A DNA stretch of 64,000 bases, taken from assembly GCF_026965555.1 (NCBI RefSeq), contig NZ_CP114040.1:2418001-2482000 (forward strand). Reading direction: 5' to 3'. Numbering within the stretch: position 1 is the first letter of the stretch; the number at the start of each line of letters is the position of its first letter. Shown here one piece after another: positions 20,331 through 28,150 of the stretch. The DNA comes from Nannocystis punicea. Its GTDB lineage: Bacteria; Myxococcota_A; Polyangia; Nannocystales; Nannocystaceae. Below the pieces are notes generated by a model. The model did not search any database, was not told the origin of the DNA, and saw only the letters and a program-made list of their open reading frames with translations. A program made the position numbers and the translations under genes.

Positions 20331-21824
20331 ATGAGCCCGACGTTTTCGTTGTTCCTCACGCTGGCCGTCGCGCAGGCGCTCGCGTCGTCACGGCCTGCCT
20401 CGCAAGCTTCGGGCGCGCCGTCGTCGACGCCGGCCGTGCAGCCTGCGAGCGCCCGGAGCTCGCCCGCGGAGGCGTCGACGCCGGTCGCATTGCCGCCGTG
20501 GACGCCGCCGCAAGACGACGAGGAGCGCGTCCAGGGCGAGCTCCCGGGCGCGGACGCGGCGGTCGACAAGCCTGCGAGCTCGGCCGAGCGGCCCGCGACC
20601 GCGGCGGTGCCGGTCGGTCCGCGCGACGACGAGGAGCGGGTGCAGAAGGCCTTGCCCGGCACGGACGCGGCGGCGGTCAACAACCCGGCGATCGCGGCCG
20701 GGGACGCGATGGACCCGCGCGGCGCGGCCGGCTGGCGGCCGTGGGAGGTCGGAGGATTCATTGATATCAATTACGCCTACAACAGCAACAACCCCGACAA
20801 TCACGTGTATCGCGGCACCAGCGTGCAGCCGCGCACCGGCGAGTTCTCGCTCAACCACGCGGTCGCCTACGTCCGCCGCGACGCGATCCCGGGCCGCTTC
20901 TCGCCGCTGTTCGAGTTCGCCGCCCAGGCCGGTCCGGCCGCCGACGCGCTGGTGGCCTACGAGCCGGTGGCCGGCGGCGCGAACGGCAAGTTCGCCGGGC
21001 CGGAGGTGTGGAAGCACCTCTCGCGCGCCAACGTCGGCTTCCGCACTCGCCGCGGCACCGAGGTGGTCGCGGGCCTGCAACTCAGCCCGGTCGGGATCGG
21101 CATTCACTGGAGTCCCTACAATTGGAATTACACGGTCACCTGGCAGCTCAACAGCGTGCCGTATTACCTGTCGGGCCTGAAGCTGGCGCAGACGATCCGC
21201 GAGAAGCATCAGGTCCAGCTGTGGGTGGTCAACGGCTGGCAGCTGCTCGCCGACAACAACAAGGCGCCGAGCGTGATGCTCGGCTACACGTTCACCGCCA
21301 GCGAGCGCTTCAACCTCGGCGAGTACGTGTGGATCGGCCCCGAGCAGGCCGACCTGCGCGCGCGCGCCTGGCGGCTGTTCTCCGACACTCAATTCACCTA
21401 CAACACCGACAAGTTCGGCGTCTCCGGCCTGTTCGACGTCGGCGCCGACCCGCGCACCGACTTGCCGCTGTCGCCGTGGCAGATGTGGATGAACGGCGCA
21501 GTGTTCACCCGGTGGCGGGTGCTCGGCAAAGCGCGCACCTGGGACATGGCGCTGCGCCCCGAGTTCTTCTGGGACCGCGACGGCCGCATGTTCGGGGTGC
21601 CGCAGACGCTCGTCAGCGGGACGTTCACCAACAACTTCCGCGTGTTCAACAATTTGCTGCTGCGCGTCGAGTACCGCTACGACCACTCGACCAATCCCCA
21701 CGGCTTTTTTTACAGGAATTCCGCGATCGCCGACGACGCGACGGGCCTCGCGCGCGACCAGCACACGCTGTTCTTCAGCGTGGCCGGCGTATTCGCCCAC
21801 CGCTTCGGCGGCCGGCCGGTTTAG
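20331..21824 (+). CDS. Porin-like outer membrane beta-barrel protein
   Basis: 497-aa secreted protein. A signal peptide (MSPTFSLFLTLAVAQALA) is followed by an Ala/Pro/Glu-rich segment to about residue 135 that contains two copies of DDEERVQ-x-LPG-DAA (about residues 63 and 103). The remainder reads as alternating amphipathic strands with many aromatic residues (GGFIDINYAYNSNNPDNHVY, HWSPYNWNYTVTWQLNSVPY, FRVFNNLLLRVEYRYDHS), matching the BBP2/OmpL-like putative porins. Last strand ends VFAHRFGG, near a C-terminal aromatic as in barrel proteins. The KdpE-like box in front suggests a response to K+ or osmotic state. Confidence 0.75.
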   Translation: MSPTFSLFLTLAVAQALASSRPASQASGAPSSTPAVQPASARSSPAEASTPVALPPWTPPQDDEERVQGELPGADAAVDKPASSAERPATAAVPVGPRDDEERVQKALPGTDAAAVNNPAIAAGDAMDPRGAAGWRPWEVGGFIDINYAYNSNNPDNHVYRGTSVQPRTGEFSLNHAVAYVRRDAIPGRFSPLFEFAAQAGPAADALVAYEPVAGGANGKFAGPEVWKHLSRANVGFRTRRGTEVVAGLQLSPVGIGIHWSPYNWNYTVTWQLNSVPYYLSGLKLAQTIREKHQVQLWVVNGWQLLADNNKAPSVMLGYTFTASERFNLGEYVWIGPEQADLRARAWRLFSDTQFTYNTDKFGVSGLFDVGADPRTDLPLSPWQMWMNGAVFTRWRVLGKARTWDMALRPEFFWDRDGRMFGVPQTLVSGTFTNNFRVFNNLLLRVEYRYDHSTNPHGFFYRNSAIADDATGLARDQHTLFFSVAGVFAHRFGGRPV

Positions 21825-22036
21825 TCCTCGTTGCGAGGTGTGACATGGCTTCTCTCGTCATTCTGGTGCTGTTGTTCGCCTGCTTCGGGATCTTCGGCCT
21901 CGTCAGCGATCGCGCGCCGAGGGGGCGACACAGTGCGGCCCCGCGCATCTCCGTGTGCGGACCCCACGACGGACGCGGTGTGGCGGGCCCGCCCGGCAAG
22001 GCGATAGGATGGCGAGCCTGCGAGGAGCCGCCCGCG

Positions 22037-22456
22037 ATGTCCGACGCACCGAGCACGAGAGGATGGACGAGGGCCCGTTACGCCGCGCTCGTCGGCGCGT
22101 GGGCGGCGACGGTGATCCTGGCGCTTCGCGACGCGGCCCTCGACCCTCATGACCCGTCGCGGGTCGGCACGGCGCAATACGGCCACAACAGCGAGGGGAT
22201 CCTCGGCGTCGTCCTGCCGCTGACGGTGGTCGAGCTGGCGGTGGCGCTGGCGATCCTGCGACCTGCCTCGTACCACGCCGCCTGGCCGCGCGCGGCGGCG
22301 GCGTTCCTGGTGTTCGCCGCGTGGAGCGTGGTATCGCTGATGGCGACGATGCACGCGGGCGGCGTGCTCGCGCTGCACGCCCTGTGGGTCCTGGCGCTCG
22401 CGCTCGGCTGCCTCGTCGCCACGATCTGGAGCCTCCTCGCCCGGCGTCGACGCTGA
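22037..22456 (+). CDS. Four-TM membrane protein
   Basis: 139 aa, four predicted helices: RYAALVGAWAATVILALRDA, GILGVVLPLTVVELAVALAI, AAAAFLVFAAWSVVSLMATM and VLALHALWVLALALGCLVAT, with a basic C-terminus. The ATG at 22037 follows GAGGAG. The frame is also open from an ATG at 21845, which would add a hydrophobic start (MASLVILVLLFACFGIFGLV) and a Gly/Pro/Arg-rich stretch; that reading is less coding-like but cannot be excluded. No recognised family. Confidence 0.65.
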   Translation: MSDAPSTRGWTRARYAALVGAWAATVILALRDAALDPHDPSRVGTAQYGHNSEGILGVVLPLTVVELAVALAILRPASYHAAWPRAAAAFLVFAAWSVVSLMATMHAGGVLALHALWVLALALGCLVATIWSLLARRRR

Positions 22457-22477
22457 ATACGAACACCCACGACGCCG

Positions 22478-23893
22478 CTACGAGCCCTGCAGGAGCCGGA
22501 CGATATAGGCGGCCGGACCCGTAGTGCCGATCTCCTGGTACGCGCCGGGCGTGAAGATGCCGGTCGTCGAGTTTGTGAAGCCGCCGAGGTACACGCTGCC
22601 GTCCGGGCTGAGCGCCAGCGCGGACACGTAGTCGTCGTTCTCGCCCCCGTAGTAGGTCGCCCACTCGAGCGCGCCGGTGCCGTCGAACCTGGCGACCAGC
22701 GCGTCGCGTCCGCCGGCGACGTGCCGTCGCGGGGCGTTCGGTGTGGCCAAATCGTCTGACATCACGGTCGCGCCGAGGTAGAGGCGGCCCTCGTCGTCGA
22801 CGGCCAGATCGGCGGCCTGGTCGTACTCCGCGCCGCCGAAGTAGGTCGCCCACTCCCGCTCGCCGCCGGCGGTGAAGCGAACGAGGAAGACGTCCGACGA
22901 GCCGCCGAGCCGGTCCTGGTGCGCGCCGGCGGTGGCGATCGCCGTCGCGGAGTCGGTCGTGCCCAGCAGGTACACGGCGCCGTCGGCGTCGACCCGGACC
23001 GCCTCGCCGAGGTCGTCGCCCGGGCCGCCGTAATAGGTGCTCCACACGAGCTCGCCGTCGCCGGTGAATCGCGCGAGGTAGGCGTCGCGGCCGTCGTCCG
23101 CGGCCTCCTGGTGGGCGCCCGGGGTGGCCAGGTCGCCGGCTTCGGTGCCCCCGGCGACGTACACGGCGTCGCCGGGCTCGTCGAGCGCGATCGCCGAGCA
23201 ACTGTCGTCATAATAGGTGGCCCATCGCAACAGGCCGGTCGGCTCGAAGACGGCGACGAAGCCCGCGAACTCGCCGACCAAAGTGGTCTGATAGCCGTCG
23301 GGGGTGGCGATCCCGCTCGGCGAGCCCGTCTCGCCGCAGACGTGCAGCGCGCCGGTCGCATCGGCGGCGGCCGCGACGATTCTGTCGTCGAAGGGGCCGC
23401 CGAAATAAGTGCCCCACTGCCGCTCGCCCGTGTCATCGAAGCGGGCGACGAGAGCGTCCGCCGCACACCGGGCGCCGTGACCGAAGCACGTGCGCGTGCT
23501 CTGATGAGCCCCGGCGGTGGCGATGCCCTCGTCGGCCTCGGTCTCGCCAGCGACATAGAAGTCGCTCTGCCCGGGCACGATCGTCAGCGCGATGACCCGG
23601 CCCTCGCCGGCGCCGGCGTAGAGCAGGCTCCACTGCGGTCGCCCGGAAGCGTCGAACCGGCTGATGCGCTCGCCGTGGAACGAGTCGTTGGGACCGCCGA
23701 GGACCATGAAGCTCCCGTCGGGCAGCGCTCCGAGCCCATGCAGGTAGCTGGAGGAATGTTCGCCGGTGTAATACGTGCCCCACGCGATCGTGGGCTCGGT
23801 GCCTGCATGCGCGAGGGAGGCCGCGGCGCACAGCGGGAGCGCGACGGCAGGCGCGACGCGGTGACGAGACGACAGGAGCGATCGATCGGGCAT
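22478..23893 (-). CDS. Secreted SBBP-type beta-propeller protein
   Basis: 471-aa secreted protein. Start at 23893 (MPDRSLLSSRHRVAPAVALP, then signal cleavage after AHA), with GAGAGGTGG directly upstream. About seven repeats begin with W-(G/A/S)-T-Y-(Y/F)-(G/T)-G and continue with D...A-x-DA-G-x-(V/L)Y-x-x-G-x-T, the SBBP (seven-bladed beta-propeller) repeat. Such proteins are common as secreted or surface proteins in myxobacteria; no enzymatic motif is visible. It is divergent from the lipoprotein at 24036. Confidence 0.85.
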   Translation of the reverse strand: MPDRSLLSSRHRVAPAVALPLCAAASLAHAGTEPTIAWGTYYTGEHSSSYLHGLGALPDGSFMVLGGPNDSFHGERISRFDASGRPQWSLLYAGAGEGRVIALTIVPGQSDFYVAGETEADEGIATAGAHQSTRTCFGHGARCAADALVARFDDTGERQWGTYFGGPFDDRIVAAAADATGALHVCGETGSPSGIATPDGYQTTLVGEFAGFVAVFEPTGLLRWATYYDDSCSAIALDEPGDAVYVAGGTEAGDLATPGAHQEAADDGRDAYLARFTGDGELVWSTYYGGPGDDLGEAVRVDADGAVYLLGTTDSATAIATAGAHQDRLGGSSDVFLVRFTAGGEREWATYFGGAEYDQAADLAVDDEGRLYLGATVMSDDLATPNAPRRHVAGGRDALVARFDGTGALEWATYYGGENDDYVSALALSPDGSVYLGGFTNSTTGIFTPGAYQEIGTTGPAAYIVRLLQGS

Positions 23894-24035
23894 CCACCAC
23901 CTCTCGGCTCGAGAGCATGGCGGAACGACCTCGGCGCTGCCATCAAAGGTGCGTACAATCGGGCCGCGCATCCGCCGGCGAGATCGCATGGGGCCGCTTG
24001 CGACGTCGGCGGCCTCGAACATCGTGGACTGCAAC

Positions 24036-25286
24036 ATGATGATACGCCCTCCGGCCCCCGTCTCCTCGCGCCCGCCTGGCCGCTTGCTGCTCGCGCTCAC
24101 CATGCTGGGTAGCGCCGGCTGCGAGGCGAACGAATCGCCCGCGTCGGGGCGAGCGGAGAGCGCCCCGGCCGAGTGTTACTCGTTCGAGCAGGTGCCCGAG
24201 CTCGGGATCGTCGAGGAGGAAAGTCAATGGTTCGTCGACCTCGACGACGACGGGCGCGTCCTCCTCGACGCCTCGCCCACCGAACACGCGCAAGACATCG
24301 GGCAATCGATGCAGACCGCGTATTTGTGGGACGGCGGCGCGCCCCGGGCGATCACGATCGAGGGCTTCTTCCAGACCCACGCGCTCGACATGAACGATCG
24401 CGGCGAGGTCCTGATCCTGGCGAGCCCCATGGCCGGGTGGGTCCCGCCGTGGACCGACGCGTTCGTGTGGCGGGACGGCGCCGTCGTGGCGCGGATCTCC
24501 GCGCCGTCGGGGCTTCGGTTCCAATACGGGTGGATCAACGAGCGCGGGCACGTGGCGCTGAGCACGTTTTTCGGGGAATCGGGGCCGGCGCGCGCCTTTT
24601 GGTGGCAGGACGGCGAGCTCGTCAAGCTGGGGACGGGCCAGGTCCGCGCGCTCAACGACGCCGACGAGATCGCCGGCTTCGATCCGGAGGTCGGTGCGGT
24701 CGTGCGGTGGCAGGCGGCGGCCGAGCGGACCGAGCTGGCGACGCTGTGCGATTCGCCGCTCGCCTGGGCCGGGGAGGTGCTCATCGACAGCCACGGGCGA
24801 ATCGCTGCCGACGTCCAGTGCGGGCCCGAGCAGCGCGGCCTGATCTGGGAGGGAGAGCTCGCGCGCGAGTTGCCGTCGCGGGAGGGCTCCGCGTTCTTTC
24901 CGCTGGACATGAACGACCGCGGCGAGATCGTCGGCCGGTACTATGTCTATACGGGGGAAGAGGAAGAGGAAGGGGGGGGCTTGCCGGTGCTGTGGGACGG
25001 CGGAGACGTGATCGACATCCCGCTGCCCGATGGCGCCGCTTCGGGTGTCGCCAGGAGCATCAATGAGCAGGGCCTCATCGCCGGCGAGTACGAGGACGGG
25101 TTCTTCGTCGGCACCGCCGAGGCCACGAAGGCGCTGCCGCTCGAGTCCGTGTGGGCCAACCTGCTGGGCAGGCGGATCAACGAGCGCGGCGACATCGTCA
25201 ATACCATGGCCGGCGACGAGTGGTACGGCGGAGGGGCCTTCCGGTGGCGGCCGACGCCCTGCGAGGACGTGCCGCCGAGCAATTGA
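24036..25286 (+). CDS. Lipoprotein with HAF-like repeats
   Basis: 416-aa predicted lipoprotein: basic N-terminus, hydrophobic LLLALTMLGSAGC lipobox, then a repeat-rich body. The repeats have the form W-x-(D/G)G-x-(A/V)...(D/N)-x-N-(D/E)-(R/A)-G-x-(I/V)-x-G (for example ALDMNDRGEVLILA, WINERGHVALS, PLDMNDRGEIVGRYY, SINEQGLIAGEY, RINERGDIVNTMA), as in extracellular HAF-family proteins, probably a beta-propeller. The start could be either of two adjacent ATGs (24036 or 24039). Cell-surface function unknown. Confidence 0.75.
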   Translation: MMIRPPAPVSSRPPGRLLLALTMLGSAGCEANESPASGRAESAPAECYSFEQVPELGIVEEESQWFVDLDDDGRVLLDASPTEHAQDIGQSMQTAYLWDGGAPRAITIEGFFQTHALDMNDRGEVLILASPMAGWVPPWTDAFVWRDGAVVARISAPSGLRFQYGWINERGHVALSTFFGESGPARAFWWQDGELVKLGTGQVRALNDADEIAGFDPEVGAVVRWQAAAERTELATLCDSPLAWAGEVLIDSHGRIAADVQCGPEQRGLIWEGELARELPSREGSAFFPLDMNDRGEIVGRYYVYTGEEEEEGGGLPVLWDGGDVIDIPLPDGAASGVARSINEQGLIAGEYEDGFFVGTAEATKALPLESVWANLLGRRINERGDIVNTMAGDEWYGGGAFRWRPTPCEDVPPSN

Positions 25287-25600
25287 GCGACGGTGACGGC
25301 GACGCGCGAGCGGGGCCTCGTGCCGGCCGGCTGGATGTACCAAGGTGCCCTGGTGAACGTCGCGCGCGCTCCGTGGCTGGTGTCGCGGGTCGCGTGCGGC
25401 GTGCGGGGCCCGGCTAAAAAAGTGATGGGCGAGGACGAGCGCAGGAAACTTCTCGTGGCCTCGTGTCTGAATAGAAGCGACGGTCCGGCTCACGCGCTCG
25501 AACCCCATGCCTCGACCGCCTGCGAATGACCCATCGGTCACGTCGGGCAGGCGCGCCTGGACGCGAGCGGCTGCCGGTCCCGCCATCGAGGAGTCGAACC
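25287..25600. other. Intergenic region
   Basis: 314 bases between two lipoprotein genes. Open frames exist on both strands but none has a ribosome site or recognisable sequence; GAGGAG at 25588-25593 belongs to the next gene. Confidence 0.5.
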
Positions 25601-26377
25601 ATGCCACATCACTTCCGAGGACGTATTCTTCTTTGTGACGCGCGACCGAGCGGGTGCCGTCGAGTACAACGGCACCTTGCATCCGCGTGGGCCGCGATCG
25701 GGCTGTTCGTCGCCGGGTGCGGCGGAGCCGGAGTGCCGGGCGACGTCGGGGCCGATTCCGAGAGCTCCACGGGGCTCGACACGAGCGGCGCGCCTTTGTC
25801 CACCAGCGGGACGACGAGCGACGAGGCCGCCGGCGAGTCGACGGAAGGCGGCTCGACGAGCTCGACCGGGACCGACGCGACGACCGGCGGCAGCGCGGAC
25901 CTCATCGAGGACGGATGCGAGGTGTACTGCGAGAACCTGGTCTCCTGCGGGTGGGGAGAGCCCGAATTCGGCGAATGCGTGCAGCAGTGCCTGGTCGACT
26001 ACGAGAGCGAGGGTGCGTGCGCCGACGGCAACGTGGCGCTGCTCGCGTGCCTGGCCGGAATGACCTGCGACGAGATCGCCACCGACACCTGGGCCTCGTG
26101 CGGAGAGGCGGCGAAGGCCCAGGGCGAGGCCTGCGGCGTGCTTCATTGCAATGTCTTCGGCTCCGGAGCGAGCGGCTCCTCCGTCTGCACCATCGAGCTC
26201 GAGTGCGCCGCCGAGCCGCCGCAGCGGATGGAGTGCGACACGGAGCTGTGCGTTTGCTTCGAGGACGGGGTTCAAGTCGGCTCGTGCGAGCCCTCGGCGA
26301 CGATCTGCACGCCTCCGGAGGAGGATGCCGAGGTCGATCCGATCGTGGCGTGGACCCTGGCTTGCTGCGGCTTCTAG
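25601..26377 (+). CDS. Cys-rich lipoprotein interrupted at its stop codon by an IS
   Basis: 258-aa predicted lipoprotein. ATG at 25601 with GAGGAG upstream; basic N-terminus, hydrophobic segment and lipobox (LFVAGC), a Ser/Thr/Gly/Asp linker (about 55-100), then a domain with about 20 Cys residues (CEVYCENLVSCGWGEPEF, CVQQCLVDYESEGACADG, TELCVCFEDG). The Cys pattern is typical of myxobacterial secreted proteins of unknown role. The stop TAG at 26375-26377 is made of the TA target of the IS630 element plus the first base of the IS; the same TAG would be read across the empty site. Confidence 0.75.
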   Translation: MPHHFRGRILLCDARPSGCRRVQRHLASAWAAIGLFVAGCGGAGVPGDVGADSESSTGLDTSGAPLSTSGTTSDEAAGESTEGGSTSSTGTDATTGGSADLIEDGCEVYCENLVSCGWGEPEFGECVQQCLVDYESEGACADGNVALLACLAGMTCDEIATDTWASCGEAAKAQGEACGVLHCNVFGSGASGSSVCTIELECAAEPPQRMECDTELCVCFEDGVQVGSCEPSATICTPPEEDAEVDPIVAWTLACCGF

Positions 26378-26406
26378 TACTGCCTGCCCGAAGTTCTCCA
26401 GGGGTT
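26377..26406 (+). repeat. IS630 left terminal inverted repeat
   Basis: Begins GTAC and contains CCCGAAGTTCTCCAGGGGTT. It matches the reverse complement of 27902-27931 at 27 of 30 positions; the three mismatches are at positions 5, 6 and 9. Confidence 0.92.
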
Positions 26407-26476
26407 CTGTCCTGGATCCATCGCCAGGGCGGTATAGGCGGTGGAATAGGCGAGGCGCGAAAACGATCTCGTCGAT

Positions 26477-27583
26477 GTGCCAGGCCCACGAGCACAACGG
26501 CTTCGTTTGGCACCTTCGGTCCGTGACGAACTGGAGGTGCTGGCCCGGAGTGGCCGCGCCGAGGCACGCCTCGTACTCCGGGCGAGGCTCGTGCTCCTCG
26601 CTGCCGAAGGGCACTCAAACCAGGAGATTGCGCGGAGATTGGGCTGCCACGTGGACACGGTGAGGGTGTGGCGTGGGCGCTTCGCGCGTGATGGGCGAGT
26701 CGTGACGCTCGAGGATCGTCCGCGAAGTGGGCGACCTCCTCGGGTATCGCCGGCGACACGCTGCAAGCTCATCAAACTCGCCTGTGACAAGCCTGCCAGG
26801 CATGGCCAGCAGACCCGTTCGACGTGGACATATGCGACGTTGGCAAGGCGCCTGCTTCATGAGACAGGTGTCGGGCTCAGCGTGTCCGAGGTGGGGCGAA
26901 TCTTGCGCAACGAGGATTTCCGGCCGCACAAGATGAGGCTCTGGCTGCACAGCCCCGACCCCGACTTCTGTCGCAAGGTTCAGCGCATCTGCGATCTCTA
27001 CCATCATCCCCCGGACGGAGCTCATGTGCTCTGCGTCGACGAGAAGACCGGCATGCAGGCGCTCGGACGGAGATTTCCCAGCAAGCTCCCCGCGCCCGGC
27101 CGCGCGGGCCGTTTCGAGTTCGAGTACGTCCGCCGCGGTACCTGGTCGTTGTTCGCGGCCTTCGACGTCCGCACCGGTGAAGTCCTGGGCGAGTGCAAGC
27201 CGCAACGACGGGCCGAGGACCTCTTGGACTTCATGGAGAGCCTTGCCCGCAAATATCCTACCGGCCAGCTCTACGTCGTCTGGGATAACCTCAACATCCA
27301 CTATGAGGGTGCGGACCAGCGTTGGGCTCGCTTCAACCGGCGTCACGGCGACCGCTTCCACTTCGTATACACGCCGATCCATGCCTCGTGGGTCAACCAG
27401 ATCGAGATCTGGTTCTCGCTGCTGCAGCGCCGCGTCCTTCGTTACGCCGACTTTCCTTGCGCCGGAGCCTTGCCCCGCGCCGTGATGAGCTTCATCCGGC
27501 GCTGGAACAGCGACGAAGCGCACCCGTTCAACTGGACCTTCCGCGGTCACTTCGTCCACACTCAGCGGCACCACGCCGCATGA
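26477..27583 (+). CDS. IS630-family transposase
   Basis: 368-aa DDE transposase starting at GTG 26477. N-terminal helix-turn-helix pair (GHSNQEIARRLGCHVDTVRV) with EDRPRSGRPPRV as a second DNA-binding segment, then the RNase H-like catalytic domain: D188 in LCVDEKTGMQA, D270 in YVVWDNLNIHYEG and E310 in SWVNQIEIWFSLLQRR. Length and motif order match IS630 transposases without the frameshift some of them use. Ends with ATGA overlap into the second ORF. Confidence 0.95.
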   Translation: MPGPRAQRLRLAPSVRDELEVLARSGRAEARLVLRARLVLLAAEGHSNQEIARRLGCHVDTVRVWRGRFARDGRVVTLEDRPRSGRPPRVSPATRCKLIKLACDKPARHGQQTRSTWTYATLARRLLHETGVGLSVSEVGRILRNEDFRPHKMRLWLHSPDPDFCRKVQRICDLYHHPPDGAHVLCVDEKTGMQALGRRFPSKLPAPGRAGRFEFEYVRRGTWSLFAAFDVRTGEVLGECKPQRRAEDLLDFMESLARKYPTGQLYVVWDNLNIHYEGADQRWARFNRRHGDRFHFVYTPIHASWVNQIEIWFSLLQRRVLRYADFPCAGALPRAVMSFIRRWNSDEAHPFNWTFRGHFVHTQRHHAA

Positions 27584-27900
27584 GCCGTCCACGCACCACC
27601 CGCAACGCCGCTGCGAAATCGGACGATGACGCTCGCGCTGTCGAGCAGTTCCTGCGCCAACACCAGGGCCTCGCACATATCCGTGTCCGGCATCGCGCCC
27701 CGCTCATCACCCTCGAGTCCGGCCCCACCCACGATCCGATCCCGCACGCGCGCCTGCGCCGTCTCGCCGCCAACTTGTGGCAGCTGGAGATGGCTACCCA
27801 TACCGGGCGCTGGGAACCAACACCCTTCCGCGCCTCTCGCGACGAACTGCTCGAGCTGCTCCTCGGCAACTTCGGCTGGACCCTTGCAGAGAGGGCCTAG
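27580..27900 (+). CDS. IS630 accessory ORF of unknown function
   Basis: 106-aa protein whose ATG overlaps the transposase stop (ATGA) and whose TAG stop falls one base before the right terminal repeat, so it is an integral part of the element. The sequence is basic at the start (MSRPRTTRNAAAK) with a globular part containing RVRHRAPLITLESGPTHDPI and LRRLAANLWQLEMATHTGRW. No known motif. It may modulate transposition, for example as a DNA-binding regulator; that is inference from position only. Confidence 0.7.
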   Translation: MSRPRTTRNAAAKSDDDARAVEQFLRQHQGLAHIRVRHRAPLITLESGPTHDPIPHARLRRLAANLWQLEMATHTGRWEPTPFRASRDELLELLLGNFGWTLAERA

Positions 27901-27901
27901 C

Positions 27902-27931
27902 AACCCCTGGAGAACTTCGGGCCGGATGTAC
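27902..27931 (-). repeat. IS630 right terminal inverted repeat
   Basis: Inverted partner of 26377-26406 with 27 of 30 matches; followed by the duplicated TA at 27932-27933. Confidence 0.92.
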
Positions 27932-28150
27932 TAGGAGCCAGCAACGGCGGCCGCGGTCGGAGCCACGGCCGACGCGGCGGCGGCTGCGTGCGAGGGGTTC
28001 GACCCTCCACCCCCGCGGGCCGGTATCGTAGCCCGGCGGAGGTGGCGCTCCAGGCCCGCGCTTCCACCTCCCCAGCCGCCGGTAGGCGGCCGGCGGCAAT
28101 GCGACGCCGGACTTCCACAGCTCATCGCGCCATCATGGTAACCTCCGGCG

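Larger units (their letters stand above)
26377..27931. mobile_element. IS630-family insertion sequence, 1,555 bp
   Basis: Complete element bounded by 30-bp terminal inverted repeats (27 of 30 matched) and flanked by a duplicated TA dinucleotide (26375-26376 and 27932-27933), the target-site preference of IS630/Tc1-mariner elements. It carries an intact DDE transposase and a small overlapping second ORF. Ends and genes look undamaged, so the insertion is probably recent and may be active. Confidence 0.9.

Noticed and set aside
25293..25529. 78-codon open frame between two lipoprotein genes
   Set aside because: No ribosome site, no similarity I can recognise, and codon use unlike the neighbours.
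27950..28045. tRNA-like GGTTCGA segment after the IS630 element
   Set aside because: GAGGGGTTCGACCCTCC looks like a T-arm, but the stem does not pair correctly with a seven-base loop and no D-arm, anticodon arm or acceptor stem can be placed around it.
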